This document shows, piece by piece, positions 12,203 through 22,488 of a DNA stretch of 64,000 nucleotides (position 1 is its first letter; each line of letters begins with the position of its first letter). Made by a program: the position numbers and the translations under genes. The notes under the pieces are model-generated. The model saw only the letters and a list, made by a program, of their open reading frames with translations, made no database searches and was not told where the DNA came from. The DNA comes from Tritrichomonas musculus (Eukaryota > Parabasalia > Tritrichomonadida > Tritrichomonadidae): positions 6,805,501-6,869,500 of the forward strand of contig JAPFFF010000005.1 in NCBI GenBank assembly GCA_039105265.1, read 5' to 3'.

Positions 12203-12854
12203 TGGTAAATAAAAAAACAACAAATTAACGTACTTTTTATAGAATTGGCAAAAACAATAACCATTTAAAAAGTCATCTTTTCATCAATAATTTGTAATTT
12301 TTAAAAGAATATGACTATTAATAAAAAAAGTCACTTTAAATTTTGAGTTATATAAATTGAAAATTCCAAAAAGTCACTTTGATTTTCAATTAAAAAACAA
12401 AGAAATAAAGTGCAGAAATTTGTTGCCCAGCAAAACTTTTTGAAAAGAAGTAAAATTGAGAATAAATTTGGGGTCACGAGTTCCATTCTCACATTCCTAA
12501 AATCTTTTTTTTTTTTTTAATCATTAACCATGTTGAACTGCTTAAAGAAATATTAATAGTTTTGATAGATTACTAATATCTTGTAATATAAGCCATAATA
12601 AGGTCAATTGTTTAATTTTTGGGGAAAAAAAGAAAAAAATATTTTAAACCAATTCTTTGTGTTGATTTTGTGGTTCTGATAATATAATCTTTCATTATTT
12701 TATCTCTCTAATAATATTTGAGTATAAAAATAAAATAATTTCAAATTTTTTTTTCATTTAATTTAATTGTATTAAAAACAAATAAACAATAATAATAACA
12801 TATAAAATAATATGTTGAATAAACTTACTTTTTGATCTCAAAAATGAGATCGAA
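12203..12854. other. Intergenic spacer, no gene seen
   Basis: This 652-bp AT-rich stretch lies between the start of the kinase-BspA gene and the 3' end of the casein kinase gene. It holds A and T runs and no open frame worth reporting. The upstream region of the kinase-BspA gene must lie at its left end. Confidence 0.55.
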
Positions 12855-14036
12855 TCATGTGAAATTTGATTTCATTGGCGTCAGAGCTTTCTTTTTGGAT
12901 ACGGCAGAAATGCTGCAAGGAACTCTGTTTTCTTTTGGATTAGGTGATTTTCGAGTCTTGTGCGAAAAAGTTTTAGATCGTGGTCTTCTTTGTGGTTCAA
13001 CATACAATGGAGCTTGAGGTATAGAGAATAAATCATCTTCTGTTATTGAATATTTATTATATTGTTGATTTTCTAGCCTTGATAATGGTTTTTCCATTGT
13101 AATTTTAGGTACTTTTTCGATATTAAATGATGGTTTTTTGTCAGTCCAATCATAAACGTAATCATATATAAAACCATTATCTAAAAATGCTTTTCTCAAA
13201 ATAGCTCTAAGTGATGAATAATTGGGATGATCACCAAATCTTAACTGTCGTACTGAAAACATATATTGAGCAAATTCTTGAGGAAATCCTGAGAATAATT
13301 CTTCAAAAGATGTTTTCTTTTTAACATCACATATTAATTTATATTTGTTTTTTGCATTTTTATTTTCTTCATCAGTATCAAGTCCCATCCATGGTAAAGA
13401 TCCTCTCAAAAAATAGGCCCAAACATATCCTAGGCATTCTAAATCATCTCGACGAGATTGTTCAACACCAGATAGAGTATTTACTGATGCGTATCTAGCA
13501 GTACCAGTAAGTTTACATTTGTCTGAATATGGAATGTGAATATGTGTTCTTGGATCTCTATAGTTTTTCGTAAGTCCATAATCTATTAAATATACGAGGT
13601 TAGAATTATGATTAACTCCCATCATAAAATTGTCTGGTTTAACATCCCTATAAATTAAATTTTTCGAATGGACAAACTCAATACAAGAAATCATTTGATC
13701 TGCAAGCATAAGAACAGTTTTTAATGAAAATTTTTGATCGCACATCTGAAATAAATTTTCAAGAGACTGTCCAAGTAAATCAATTACCAGAAAATTATGT
13801 GTCCTATTAAAACCATAACAATAAATATTCGGAACACCAAAACCGCTTGCTAATGTTTTATATACTCTTGCTTCTAATTGAATTTGAGGAGTTTTTGCAA
13901 AATTTGATTCTAACTTAATTGCAACTTCTTCATTTGTATTTGTATCAATTGCTTTATAAATTTCACCAAAACTTCCTTTACCAATTTGTTCAATAAGTTT
14001 GTAATGATCTGCGATTGATTGATCGATTAACGTCAT
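12855..14036 (-). CDS. Casein kinase 1 family protein kinase
   Basis: Ser/Thr kinase of 393 residues in the CK1 family, which usually acts as a monomer on acidic or primed substrates in many cytosolic and nuclear pathways. The domain covers about residues 10-290. Visible marks are the glycine loop IGKGSFGEIYKA, the lysine in VAIKLE, the catalytic loop YRDVKPDNF (CK1-type, without His), DYG in place of DFG, the CK1 signature KLTGTARYASVNT, and RRDDLECLGYVW. The last 90 residues form a basic, Ser/Pro-rich tail with RRPRSKTF, typical of regulatory CK1 tails. Tyr for Phe in DYG and Thr for Ala after GL are mild departures and do not suggest loss of activity. The start is the ATG at 14036. Confidence 0.95.
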   Translation of the reverse strand: MTLIDQSIADHYKLIEQIGKGSFGEIYKAIDTNTNEEVAIKLESNFAKTPQIQLEARVYKTLASGFGVPNIYCYGFNRTHNFLVIDLLGQSLENLFQMCDQKFSLKTVLMLADQMISCIEFVHSKNLIYRDVKPDNFMMGVNHNSNLVYLIDYGLTKNYRDPRTHIHIPYSDKCKLTGTARYASVNTLSGVEQSRRDDLECLGYVWAYFLRGSLPWMGLDTDEENKNAKNKYKLICDVKKKTSFEELFSGFPQEFAQYMFSVRQLRFGDHPNYSSLRAILRKAFLDNGFIYDYVYDWTDKKPSFNIEKVPKITMEKPLSRLENQQYNKYSITEDDLFSIPQAPLYVEPQRRPRSKTFSHKTRKSPNPKENRVPCSISAVSKKKALTPMKSNFT

Positions 14037-14445
14037 TTAATATTTTGATCAAAAAAACGTATTTTTTTATAAAGTTTTTTTATTTTTTTGGTTACTTTTA
14101 ACAATTAAATCAATTAAATTAATATTTAATCCAAAAGGAGGTAGATGATAAAATATTTTTTTTCTATTGATTATTTTGATTATATCAATAAATATTACAA
14201 ATATTTGAATTAAAAATTGATTTTTTTGAATATATTATTCAATTACAAAAATTAAAATATCTTGTTTTTATTTGATAAAAAAATCATATAATTCTTATAA
14301 AATTTGATATTTTCATATATTAAATATTAAAATATATGTATTAGATAAAAATTATACACTCAAAAAATATAAATATTATAAAGAAAAAAAAAAGAAAAGT
14401 ATAAGCATAAAAAATAGAATAGAAGATTAACATATTTCCAAACAT
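14037..14445. other. Intergenic spacer, very AT-rich
   Basis: This 409-bp spacer lies between the CK1 start and the 3' end of the membrane cyclase-like gene. It contains long T and A runs. Read on the minus strand, AAAAAACTTTATAAAAAA sits about 50 bp before the CK1 start and is a possible core promoter motif. No gene is seen. Confidence 0.5.
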
Positions 14446-17400
14446 TTATGAAAAAAGAACATTTGTTGTTGAAACATTTCCAAACAATTGTTTTAGCAGG
14501 TTATCATTACGCTGAAGAATGCAATAATCTATATCTTTATTACAAATAAGTCCACTTCCAACTTTTTCCACGTTAGTATCCAAACCATAAATAATCTTCA
14601 TAATATTCCATTCAATAATTATATCACCTTCCACGCCGAATCTCAGAAGCATAGCAGCTTTTGTCATCAATGGGGCGTAAAACGAGACTCTAGCCAACTC
14701 GTGGTCAGTAATTTTGCAGATACATTTTTTACCACTAGTAACTGCCACTTTCGCACCAGGGCCGTCTTTGCAAGCATCGCTTACTAGTTCTGCGCAGTGT
14801 AACGCGTCACGAAGGAACTGTCTTTGATGACTTTGTACGTTAAAAGATGAAAAAACAATAACGATAGAATCTCTGAAAAATTCAGAGATAAAAACCGTTG
14901 GAATTGAATCAATTTCATTTTGTAAGGTTTGCTTCACTTTTGCGAAAACTTCATTTGGCATATCTCTAGAAATTTCCGCTTCAACCATTGCGAAATTGTC
15001 CATCATTATGACATTTTGTTTTTGACCTTTTCTGGTGACCGTTAAGGAAGAAGGAAGTCTTTGTCTTCTCATTTCTTTGAGCTCTGTTTGAAGCTTCTGA
15101 TTTTCAAGTTTATTCAAATTTAGCTCTGTTGTATCGTTATAAACGTAGTAGTGATAATACTCGTTTTTCGGCAATTTTCGATCGAATGGATGACTTGGAA
15201 ATTGAGACAAATTTCTTTGAGTGATTGAAAAGTATCTCATTTGAGGGTGATCAGAAAGGTCTGAAACTTTAGTACCACTTTGGATACCACCCCATTGACC
15301 TGACCCGAAATATTCTGCCGCTTTTGGGTTCGAGTATTTAATGACTCCGTTTTTGTCAGTCATGATAAAACCAACCGGCAATGACTCGATCATTTTCATT
15401 GTCGGCGAATCCGGCATTTTATCAAAGAACGTTATTTCATTCTCGCCTGGTCTAACGAGTGGAGTTTTATCAGGGAGAAGGATGATTGTTCGAATGAACA
15501 AATGAATCATTCGACGAATATAAAACTGTTTCATTATGGCCAAATAGAGAATCAATCCTTGAAGGATGATTAACAAAATCATCACAAAAATTGCGAGGAA
15601 TTGATAAATGATCACATCGTCATGATATATTGAAAAAGTTTTATTGAAAAAGGGATCTGAAATTGAGGCATAATGAACCAAGTCTTTCATTCGCGTAATC
15701 GAAGTGCTCGATTCATTCGCTATGAAAGTCTCGCCCATAACCATGAACGTCGACATTATTGAGTGAAAAAAAAGTTGATTCAAGGTCGGATAAGGAAGAG
15801 GAAACAAATCCAAAGTTTCAAGTCTGGCCAAAGTTTGATTAACCGTTGGCACGTAATAATAAGGAACTTCAATGCTGTTGATTATATTAGAGAGACTTCC
15901 GTTATCTGCACTAATTCGACGATCAGTTACAGTATCACGAAACGCTTGAATTGCCTTCAAAAACCAGTTGTTATATTTGAAGGAATCATTCGTGTAGCCC
16001 AAAGGAACGAAACGATACAAATTGGTCGTTAAGTATGTCATAACCGTCGAACAATTACCATACGAAAATGAAAGACCGGCAAAATTCGAGATCTCTCGAT
16101 GCATCACTAATAAAAAGCCTTCCATTATTATGTATTGAAGAACAAAGTAAAAAACAATCGATCCCAAAGTCCAACTAAATTTCGAGAATAAAAAAGACTT
16201 CGTCTTTTTGTTCTGCATGAATTGCTCAGATCTCATGTTTGACTTTCTTCTCTCAGGAGACGAAATATGAAGAAAAGTTCTGAAAACATTTGCAGCTTCA
16301 GCTTTTTCAATTAAAAGTGGCTGCCAAAAAAGATTTTTCAATTCAAAATATAACGATACAAAAGTGGCAATGAAAAATGGAATTAAAATAACAAAAATAA
16401 CAGATGACCAAATAATTAAATTCTTCGTTAATTTGTGAAATTCTTCTGTATCTTCAGAAATGTCATTAATTATGTTCTGTAAGGTTGACAAGTATGTATA
16501 AGCCAACTTTGTCAATATCAAACTGATGTCGAAAAATGGCTGAGATGTTACTAAGTTGCCTGGAGTAGTTGCCTTGTAATTCAAGAAACGAGTGTAGTCG
16601 AGATATAAATCATCAACCATCGACGTGTTCAAATCATGGCCAATGTTTTCTTCATGAAGAATCGTGTAATATGATGATTCAATGCATGATTCAACAAACT
16701 CTCGAGGCACCGGAAAATCGTGTCGATAAAATTGTGAAGTTTTATAATTTAATAAAGCAACGGAACAATTAAAAACTTCATAAATGCCTAAATGCATTTC
16801 TTCAACTTTATCTGTTTTCTTCAAGTATTTATCGTGATGAACAGCAACTAAAACGAATAGAATTAATGACAAAAGCGCAATTAATGATGAATAAATTAAA
16901 AAAGCAATTATTCGAAAATTTTCACCTTTCAATTTCTTCTCTTTTGTTGATTTGCACAATTCAATCCTGTCTTGCGATATTAAAGCTCTTTTTTGTCCTT
17001 CAACATCGAGTGACGGGAAAGCTTCAAGATTATCAGAAGTGTTAGAATCCTGAAAAGAAGGAAAAGTAACTTTTTTAGTTGATTCATTACTTGTCTCAAC
17101 ATCATCATTATCATTGTTGTTGTTATTATTGTTGTTATTATTATTATTATTATTATTATTGTTGTTGTTGTTGTCTTTTTCGCTGTTTTTGTGATGAAAT
17201 AGTTGCGGCCTCTTTCCTCTCGGTGTCAATGATGAAGGCTTCATCTGTGAAGAAGACTTTGTGACTGATGCCAGATCTGAGTCAATTTGTGGATTAGGAA
17301 GAGATTGTTGAGCTTTAATTGTTGTTGTTGCTGAAATGAGTGAATTTTTCGTATCTCTTCGAGGCTGATGCATTTGGAAACGTTGGTCATAAGGAATTGG

Positions 17401-19062
17401 CTTAGTTGAATCAACTCCGACTTTTTCAAGCTGAGTGAAATCAACAGCAATGTTCATCAAAAAGTCAACATATTTCACTCCGTATTGATTGTTTGTGTTC
17501 TCATTGATGCCGAGCTGTTTGAAGAAGTTTTTGGCATTCTCAACATTGTCGTAAAGACGAACTGCATTCTCAGCAATATGGTTAGGCCGATCCAATAGAA
17601 TAGCGCGCCAAAATTCTAACTCAGAAGAGATGCACTGTTCCAAGATGTTGTCAAGTTGCTGATCTCTATAATTGGTCGCTGTCCTTGAATTCCTAACAAT
17701 GTCGCTTGATTGTTCAATTAATTCAGTCAATTGAATTGAGAAGTAAAAATGTGTTGTGAGTATTTTTAGCAAATGAACAGAGATCTCAAAAACTGCAGAT
17801 GAATTATGAATATAATTTAAATAACGTAAAATTAAAATTTGAATACAAAAATTGGTCGGATAAGTCGTTTTAAAGCTCTCAAAAAGTTCTTTGGTTGCGA
17901 GTTTCCCTAAATTCGAATCTTGCTTGTAATTGCAGTATGAATAATAATTGTAAAATTGGGACTCTTTTGTTAATTCAATTGTGTCATTTTTTTTGATTTG
18001 TTTGTTGATTCGAATGTATTGTAAAATATGATATATAATTGAGGCAACCGCTACAACACAACTAACAATAAATGATGCCGTTGGTAAATAAACATTGTCA
18101 ACAAATGATTGAACAAAAGAAAAAAATGAAACTACAAATAAAACTGAAGATGTCAATGTCGCCATTATTTTAGAATATAAATTAAGAAAAAATGGATTGT
18201 AAATAGTCATGGCTGTCATTATAAAGGATATTACCATTAGAAAAACGCATACCCAATAATTGCTGATGTCATAATTGTGATTTAAATTAAATAACAAAGT
18301 CTCAAAAAAGCAAAAGAAAAAACAGAGAAAAAACCACGTTTCGGTCTTCCCAGGATTAATATTTGTAAAAGGAAGTGAGGAAATTCGAATATCTGAATAT
18401 GAGCAATACATGCAAAAAAGTAATGCAGGAAAACAAAATATCGATAGAATTATATTAATTAAAAATAAATTACTGTTGATGGAGTTCGATTTGCATATTA
18501 GTATAATTGAATATAAGGCGTTTGTTACTGAAAATAAGCAAAAGGGAAAGCATAAACTATTACATATATATTGAAAAAACATATTAAATCCAGTGGCGAT
18601 GTACCCAAGATAATAAAAATGAAACATACCAACATATGCTATTAGACTAACAATTGATATTACTCCTTGGATATAAAATGGAGCTGTTAAAAAAATAGAA
18701 CTTGGTGTATCAAAAATAGAAGGATGAAACGCTTTTTCAAGCCCTTTGGGAACTTCTGTAAATTTATTTCCATTGTATTTCCAGTCCAAAAACGTACCAA
18801 ATATTAAAAGAAGAAGAAAAAAAACCATTGATAATATATTCATCATAATTGGATGTATAACTCGTTGCAAATTTACGTTTGTGACGAATGAAAAAATGAA
18901 ATCGCCTAGAAATTGTCGCGTAACTTGCCGATATAAAATATCAGATAAAAATAATGTCTTTGTGAGTTGTGCTCCTTGCTGATTAAACGGCCTTTGCAAC
19001 CTAATTACAGACGGTTTGAATCTGTTAGGCATCTGACTCTGGGGAGAAGGACGCGGGAGCAT
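14446..19062 (-). CDS. Multi-pass membrane protein with PAS and degenerate nucleotide-cyclase-like domain
   Basis: This 1,538-residue membrane protein has the layout of the trichomonad receptor-type adenylate/guanylate cyclase family. About ten hydrophobic helices lie between residues 70 and 350. A cytosolic region with an Asn tract of over 20 residues lies near 640-670. Further helices near 720, 895, 985 and 1190 bracket probable extracytosolic loops with NxS/T sites. A PAS-like segment runs from about 1235 (SLPVGFIMTDKNGVIKYSNP). The C-terminal 160 residues resemble a class III cyclase fold. Its first metal-binding motif, usually FxDIxGFT, reads MMDNFAMVEAEI, and the GDSxxAxF loop reads RDSIVIVF. 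Those departures suggest a catalytically weak or dead, possibly regulatory, domain. The function as a sensor is inferred from family layout; the ligand is unknown. Confidence 0.8.
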   Translation of the reverse strand: MLPRPSPQSQMPNRFKPSVIRLQRPFNQQGAQLTKTLFLSDILYRQVTRQFLGDFIFSFVTNVNLQRVIHPIMMNILSMVFFLLLLIFGTFLDWKYNGNKFTEVPKGLEKAFHPSIFDTPSSIFLTAPFYIQGVISIVSLIAYVGMFHFYYLGYIATGFNMFFQYICNSLCFPFCLFSVTNALYSIILICKSNSINSNLFLINIILSIFCFPALLFCMYCSYSDIRISSLPFTNINPGKTETWFFLCFFFCFFETLLFNLNHNYDISNYWVCVFLMVISFIMTAMTIYNPFFLNLYSKIMATLTSSVLFVVSFFSFVQSFVDNVYLPTASFIVSCVVAVASIIYHILQYIRINKQIKKNDTIELTKESQFYNYYSYCNYKQDSNLGKLATKELFESFKTTYPTNFCIQILILRYLNYIHNSSAVFEISVHLLKILTTHFYFSIQLTELIEQSSDIVRNSRTATNYRDQQLDNILEQCISSELEFWRAILLDRPNHIAENAVRLYDNVENAKNFFKQLGINENTNNQYGVKYVDFLMNIAVDFTQLEKVGVDSTKPIPYDQRFQMHQPRRDTKNSLISATTTIKAQQSLPNPQIDSDLASVTKSSSQMKPSSLTPRGKRPQLFHHKNSEKDNNNNNNNNNNNNNNNNNNNNDNDDVETSNESTKKVTFPSFQDSNTSDNLEAFPSLDVEGQKRALISQDRIELCKSTKEKKLKGENFRIIAFLIYSSLIALLSLILFVLVAVHHDKYLKKTDKVEEMHLGIYEVFNCSVALLNYKTSQFYRHDFPVPREFVESCIESSYYTILHEENIGHDLNTSMVDDLYLDYTRFLNYKATTPGNLVTSQPFFDISLILTKLAYTYLSTLQNIINDISEDTEEFHKLTKNLIIWSSVIFVILIPFFIATFVSLYFELKNLFWQPLLIEKAEAANVFRTFLHISSPERRKSNMRSEQFMQNKKTKSFLFSKFSWTLGSIVFYFVLQYIIMEGFLLVMHREISNFAGLSFSYGNCSTVMTYLTTNLYRFVPLGYTNDSFKYNNWFLKAIQAFRDTVTDRRISADNGSLSNIINSIEVPYYYVPTVNQTLARLETLDLFPLPYPTLNQLFFHSIMSTFMVMGETFIANESSTSITRMKDLVHYASISDPFFNKTFSIYHDDVIIYQFLAIFVMILLIILQGLILYLAIMKQFYIRRMIHLFIRTIILLPDKTPLVRPGENEITFFDKMPDSPTMKMIESLPVGFIMTDKNGVIKYSNPKAAEYFGSGQWGGIQSGTKVSDLSDHPQMRYFSITQRNLSQFPSHPFDRKLPKNEYYHYYVYNDTTELNLNKLENQKLQTELKEMRRQRLPSSLTVTRKGQKQNVIMMDNFAMVEAEISRDMPNEVFAKVKQTLQNEIDSIPTVFISEFFRDSIVIVFSSFNVQSHQRQFLRDALHCAELVSDACKDGPGAKVAVTSGKKCICKITDHELARVSFYAPLMTKAAMLLRFGVEGDIIIEWNIMKIIYGLDTNVEKVGSGLICNKDIDYCILQRNDNLLKQLFGNVSTTNVLFS
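17113..17174. repeat. Trinucleotide (GTT/ATT)n tract coding for poly-Asn
   Basis: About 62 bp of imperfect GTT/ATT triplets. On the minus strand they encode the poly-Asn run inside the membrane cyclase-like protein. The mix of AAC and AAT codons shows it is not a perfect microsatellite, so it may be old and selected for at the protein level. Confidence 0.9.
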
Positions 19063-19674
19063 AATTTTTTGGGAAAGTTTTTCAAAGCAAATTTATGAAT
19101 AAAAAAAGCTCTAACATTAAATTTCTCAATAATAACTATTAAACTGTTCATTAAAATCAATTATATTATAAATAAATTTATTTATAATATTATAATTATG
19201 ATTAGTGTACGCTGAATATTTAAATATTATAAGATATTATAATTTTAATAGAATAATGAATTTTTAAAAGCTTTGAATTATTTTCTGAAAATTATTATTC
19301 AGAATTAATTAGCGTGCTTTGAAAAATTAAAATTTGTTTTATACAATATCAAAGGGTCAAGTTAACGTCTTTTTCTTAAGAAAACACAAACTGAATTTTA
19401 GCTGATCAAATTATGGATCGAAGATTATGATATAAGATTTGAAAGTTATCAATCTCTTTTACAAATAAAGTAGATCATCATCATTTAATAGTAACATCAA
19501 ATGGAAGTTCTTATTGACAATTAATATTTTTTTATATTGATAATCATTCTTTTTTTTTTCTGTTTTTTATGTTATTAAAGGAGAAAAGATAATATCTTCT
19601 TATAATTCTTTTTATAAAACATCTAACTAATGATCCTTTTATCTATCTAATATAAAAAAAAGTTCAAAAAAAAC
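19063..19674. other. Intergenic spacer with promoter-like AACTTT motif
   Basis: This 612-bp AT-rich spacer holds no gene. On the minus strand CTTTGAAAAACTTTCCC lies about 10-27 bp before the start at 19062; similar GAAAAAGTT/AACTTTTTC words occur near other starts here. The rest is AT-rich filler. Confidence 0.5.
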
Positions 19675-20562
19675 TTAATGATTTTGAGCTTTTTTCTTGA
19701 TAAAACTAGCAATCTTGCCAGCAACATCTTCGACACCTCTGAAGCATGGAAAATAATTTAAGTCAACTAAGCATAATTTTCCATCTGATTCACGGCGTAA
19801 GAGATCAAATCCTAACAGTTGTACACCAGTCGCTTTCTGTAAAGAATCTGATATTTCCTTTAATTCATCCAAGGTTGGTGCAATCTTATCTGCTTTATTT
19901 GACTCAAATGTATCATTTATTAATTGAGATGGTAAAGGCCTCTGAGAATCAAATTCACTGGCTTCAGAATTATGTAAAACGAGTGAACCATTTGTACGAG
20001 TTACAATTGTGTCTGCAAGTGAATAAACTTTGAATACAACGCCATTATGTGGAATAAATGGGAATGCTATGAAACGTGTTTCAGTAGATTTTATTGTGGT
20101 TTCAAATTGTTCTTTATTATGAACAATATGAATTGAATGACTATCAGAAGTTCCGCAGGCGTGAACTGGTTTTAAAATGAATGGATAATTAAAATCTGGT
20201 GAACATCCTGGTAACGCCTCAACACCTTCAACATATTCAACACATGAAGGTAGCTGATGATTTTTGAGAAAGTTTTGAAGAATCATTCGATCAATAAAAA
20301 TTTTGATGTTATCAATTGGTTCTATTACAATAAATCCTGGACGTGTTTTAACATATTCAGAAATACGTTGAACATCAGCCTCATGCCCATCTGTAAGTTG
20401 GTATGTAAATTTGTGAAGAATTCCATCAAAATTAGCTAAATCATCGTTAAGATTTGCAGCAACAAGTTCAACACCATGAGTTTCTGGTTTTATATTTCTG
20501 AGGTTCATTCGTTCCCATTTAAATTCTGGAATAAATACAGCAATTCGAATTGGCTTCATCAT
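19675..20562 (-). CDS. Inositol-tetrakisphosphate 1-kinase (ITPK1-type ATP-grasp)
   Basis: ATP-grasp kinase of 295 residues that phosphorylates inositol tris- and tetrakisphosphates at the 1, 5 or 6 position on the way to higher inositol phosphates. Visible family marks are the central ATP-grasp lysine segment YPFILKPVHACGTSDSH (about 125-142), the hinge FIAFPFIPHNGVVFKVY, which matches the family's HNGVLFKVYVxG, and the C-terminal magnesium-binding DLNYFPCFRGVED (compare DINxFPGYxG/DLNYFPSFKGV). Length matches ITPK1 proteins from protists and plants. Two ATGs in a row open the frame, and either could start translation. There is no targeting signal, so it is likely cytosolic. Confidence 0.93.
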   Translation of the reverse strand: MMKPIRIAVFIPEFKWERMNLRNIKPETHGVELVAANLNDDLANFDGILHKFTYQLTDGHEADVQRISEYVKTRPGFIVIEPIDNIKIFIDRMILQNFLKNHQLPSCVEYVEGVEALPGCSPDFNYPFILKPVHACGTSDSHSIHIVHNKEQFETTIKSTETRFIAFPFIPHNGVVFKVYSLADTIVTRTNGSLVLHNSEASEFDSQRPLPSQLINDTFESNKADKIAPTLDELKEISDSLQKATGVQLLGFDLLRRESDGKLCLVDLNYFPCFRGVEDVAGKIASFIKKKAQNH

Positions 20563-20913
20563 TATTTTAGATGGTCAAAATTCTATCAAATTAAATTAAA
20601 GGGCCATTTATGTATTTAAAATATTCAATAAAAATTTTAAATAATTGTTTTTGAAATAGATAAGACTATTTATTGATTCAAAAAATGATTTGTGAATAAT
20701 TCAAAAAAAGTCATTCTCAATTTTTTCAATTTGATATTTGTTTTAATATCTTTCTAAATATTTAAATATTTCATAAAATTAGCATAAATTTGTTATTTTT
20801 TGTTAATGATACTAAGTTTATAAGATTTATATTAATAATTTGGTTATTTTATGATTTCAAAGTGTTATTTGAAAAGGGATTTTATAATTTCAAGACCTAA
20901 GGTCAAATAAGTT
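20563..20913. other. Divergent promoter region
   Basis: This 351-bp AT-rich region lies between two divergently oriented starts (ITPK1 and NTF2), so it must hold both promoters. No open frame is seen. Confidence 0.55.
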
Positions 20914-21270
20914 ATGAGTCTTGAAGATTACGTTGATCCAGCAATTAAAACATATTTCCAAATTTTAAACACTAAACCAGAGAATGCTGAAGGTGATCAG
21001 TTACTTAAATTCTATAATGACCAATCAAAATTAACCCTTGGAGATAGAAAGCTTGGTGCCAAAGATATTGTCGAGCAACTCCGAAAAGAACAAAAAGAAT
21101 TTGTTGTTGATTCATATTCATATGGATCTGTTGATGAAAATCATGTCATCATCACCGGACAGTGTATCATCGGAAATAGTAAAGCACCTTTTACAATAGC
21201 TCTTGAAAGCGTAAAAGGAAGCGATGGACAATCAAATATATATATCACAAATCAAATTATGAATTTATAA
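20914..21270 (+). CDS. NTF2-like protein (nuclear transport factor 2)
   Basis: Small protein of 118 residues matching NTF2 in length and pattern. An N-terminal helix (YVDPAIKTYFQIL) is followed by a short helix and FYNDQSKLTLGDRKLGAKDIVEQL, equivalent to the YxxxSxLTWEGxxxxGxxxIxxxL signature. Four beta strands end in NIYITNQIMNL, like the family's WxxTNDMFRL. NTF2 is a homodimer that carries RanGDP into the nucleus through FG nucleoporins. The related NXT1/p15 mRNA-export partner has the same fold, so that assignment remains possible. The end of the protein is divergent (no Trp before the last strand). Confidence 0.85.
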   Translation: MSLEDYVDPAIKTYFQILNTKPENAEGDQLLKFYNDQSKLTLGDRKLGAKDIVEQLRKEQKEFVVDSYSYGSVDENHVIITGQCIIGNSKAPFTIALESVKGSDGQSNIYITNQIMNL

Positions 21271-21466
21271 ATTAAGTTTCTTTAAATAATTGATGTCATT
21301 TTTATTTTTAAAATTTTAATTTTTTTTTTTTTACTTTTATGATTATTTACGATTTCACAAGCATATAAAAATATCTTTGTATAATTATCTCTTGCATTCT
21401 AATCCTTTCAGTTATTTGTCTCTATGCTTGTTGAGAAACGATCAAAACAAACAGAATTTTGAATAT

Positions 21467-22195
21467 ATGGATGAAATTGTATGGCGTGGAACACCACGAA
21501 GAATTGCTTGGTCCATTATTTCACATATGCGCTTATTCTTACAAGTAGATGTTCATCCAGTTATCTCAAATTCTTTTATGATGATACACAATTATTATCA
21601 ATCTAGGCCTAGTGAGACTTATAAATTGTACATATTAATACTTACTTCAATTTTTACAACATGTAAGCAAAATGAAATATCTAAATCAATGCCATACATA
21701 TTATCTTGTTTGCTCAATGTTTGTCGTGAATTTTCGAAAAAAATGAGTATTGAAGCTCTTAAAAATATAATTGGTCTTGATGATTTTACAAATAGGCAAA
21801 TAACAAATGAAGAAATTGTTATGGTTAATAATTGTGAATTAGATCTAATAGAAGCTAATGAATTTCAAATGATGATTGATATGCCTTTTTCATATACAAC
21901 TGAATTTGTTACCCCAAATATTGCATCGCTTCCTTCTGACACTTCGAAAACTATTGATGATAATTTGTTAAGATATTTATGCGTTATTCTTTGCTCAGAG
22001 CATTGTAATGATTTTCATCCTGAAATAATGGCTGTAGCTGCCTCATTATATGCGTTTAATGGAGTTGAAGTGGAAATGCCAGAACAAATAAAAAAATGGA
22101 TAAATGATGTAATTGAAAAATATGGCAAGCAGCAAATTGATAATGCAAAAACTTTGTTGCAACAGCAATATGCTGAGATAGCTCAGCAAAAATAA
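21467..22195 (+). CDS. Cyclin-fold protein
   Basis: Likely cyclin-like protein of about 242 residues. The frame is open further upstream to a TTG at 21377, but the first in-frame ATG is at 21467 and is preferred. Hydrophobic spacing fits a cyclin box: a first helix (RRIAWSIISHMRLFLQV), a second (PVISNSFMMIHNYYQ) and a third (YILILTSIFTTCKQNE), which resembles the LxxxCxFLAxKxEE core. ITNEEIVMVNNCELDLIEANEF resembles the helix-5 segment ExxILxxLxFDL. A second helical repeat with YLCVILCSEH and PEIMAVAASLYAF follows, like the family's PSxIAAAAI. The subfamily (C, H, L, K or other) cannot be named. It would bind a CDK-type kinase, and one CDK-like kinase is encoded at about 50 kb. Confidence 0.65.
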   Translation: MDEIVWRGTPRRIAWSIISHMRLFLQVDVHPVISNSFMMIHNYYQSRPSETYKLYILILTSIFTTCKQNEISKSMPYILSCLLNVCREFSKKMSIEALKNIIGLDDFTNRQITNEEIVMVNNCELDLIEANEFQMMIDMPFSYTTEFVTPNIASLPSDTSKTIDDNLLRYLCVILCSEHCNDFHPEIMAVAASLYAFNGVEVEMPEQIKKWINDVIEKYGKQQIDNAKTLLQQQYAEIAQQK

Positions 22196-22488
22196 GAAGA
22201 TTTATTTCAAAAATTGATGATGGTTTTAAAATAATAATAATATTTGTTATTAAATAAAATTCAGCGTACCATGTAAAACATTTTTTATTATTCTAAAACA
22301 AATAAACTAAACTAAAAGTATGAATATAAAGATGGGGAAATGTAGGAAATTGAATATTCAATTTCAAACATTTGAAAAAAAACGAATCATCCTTTGCAAT
22401 AATATTATATATACTATCATTATTAAAAAATATTGGTATTGTATATATTCTTACGGTTAATAATATAAATATCATTCATGAATAATTA

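Noticed and set aside
17079-17264. Plus-strand frame rich in Tyr and Cys
   Set aside because: It is the antisense of the poly-Asn codons in the membrane cyclase-like gene.
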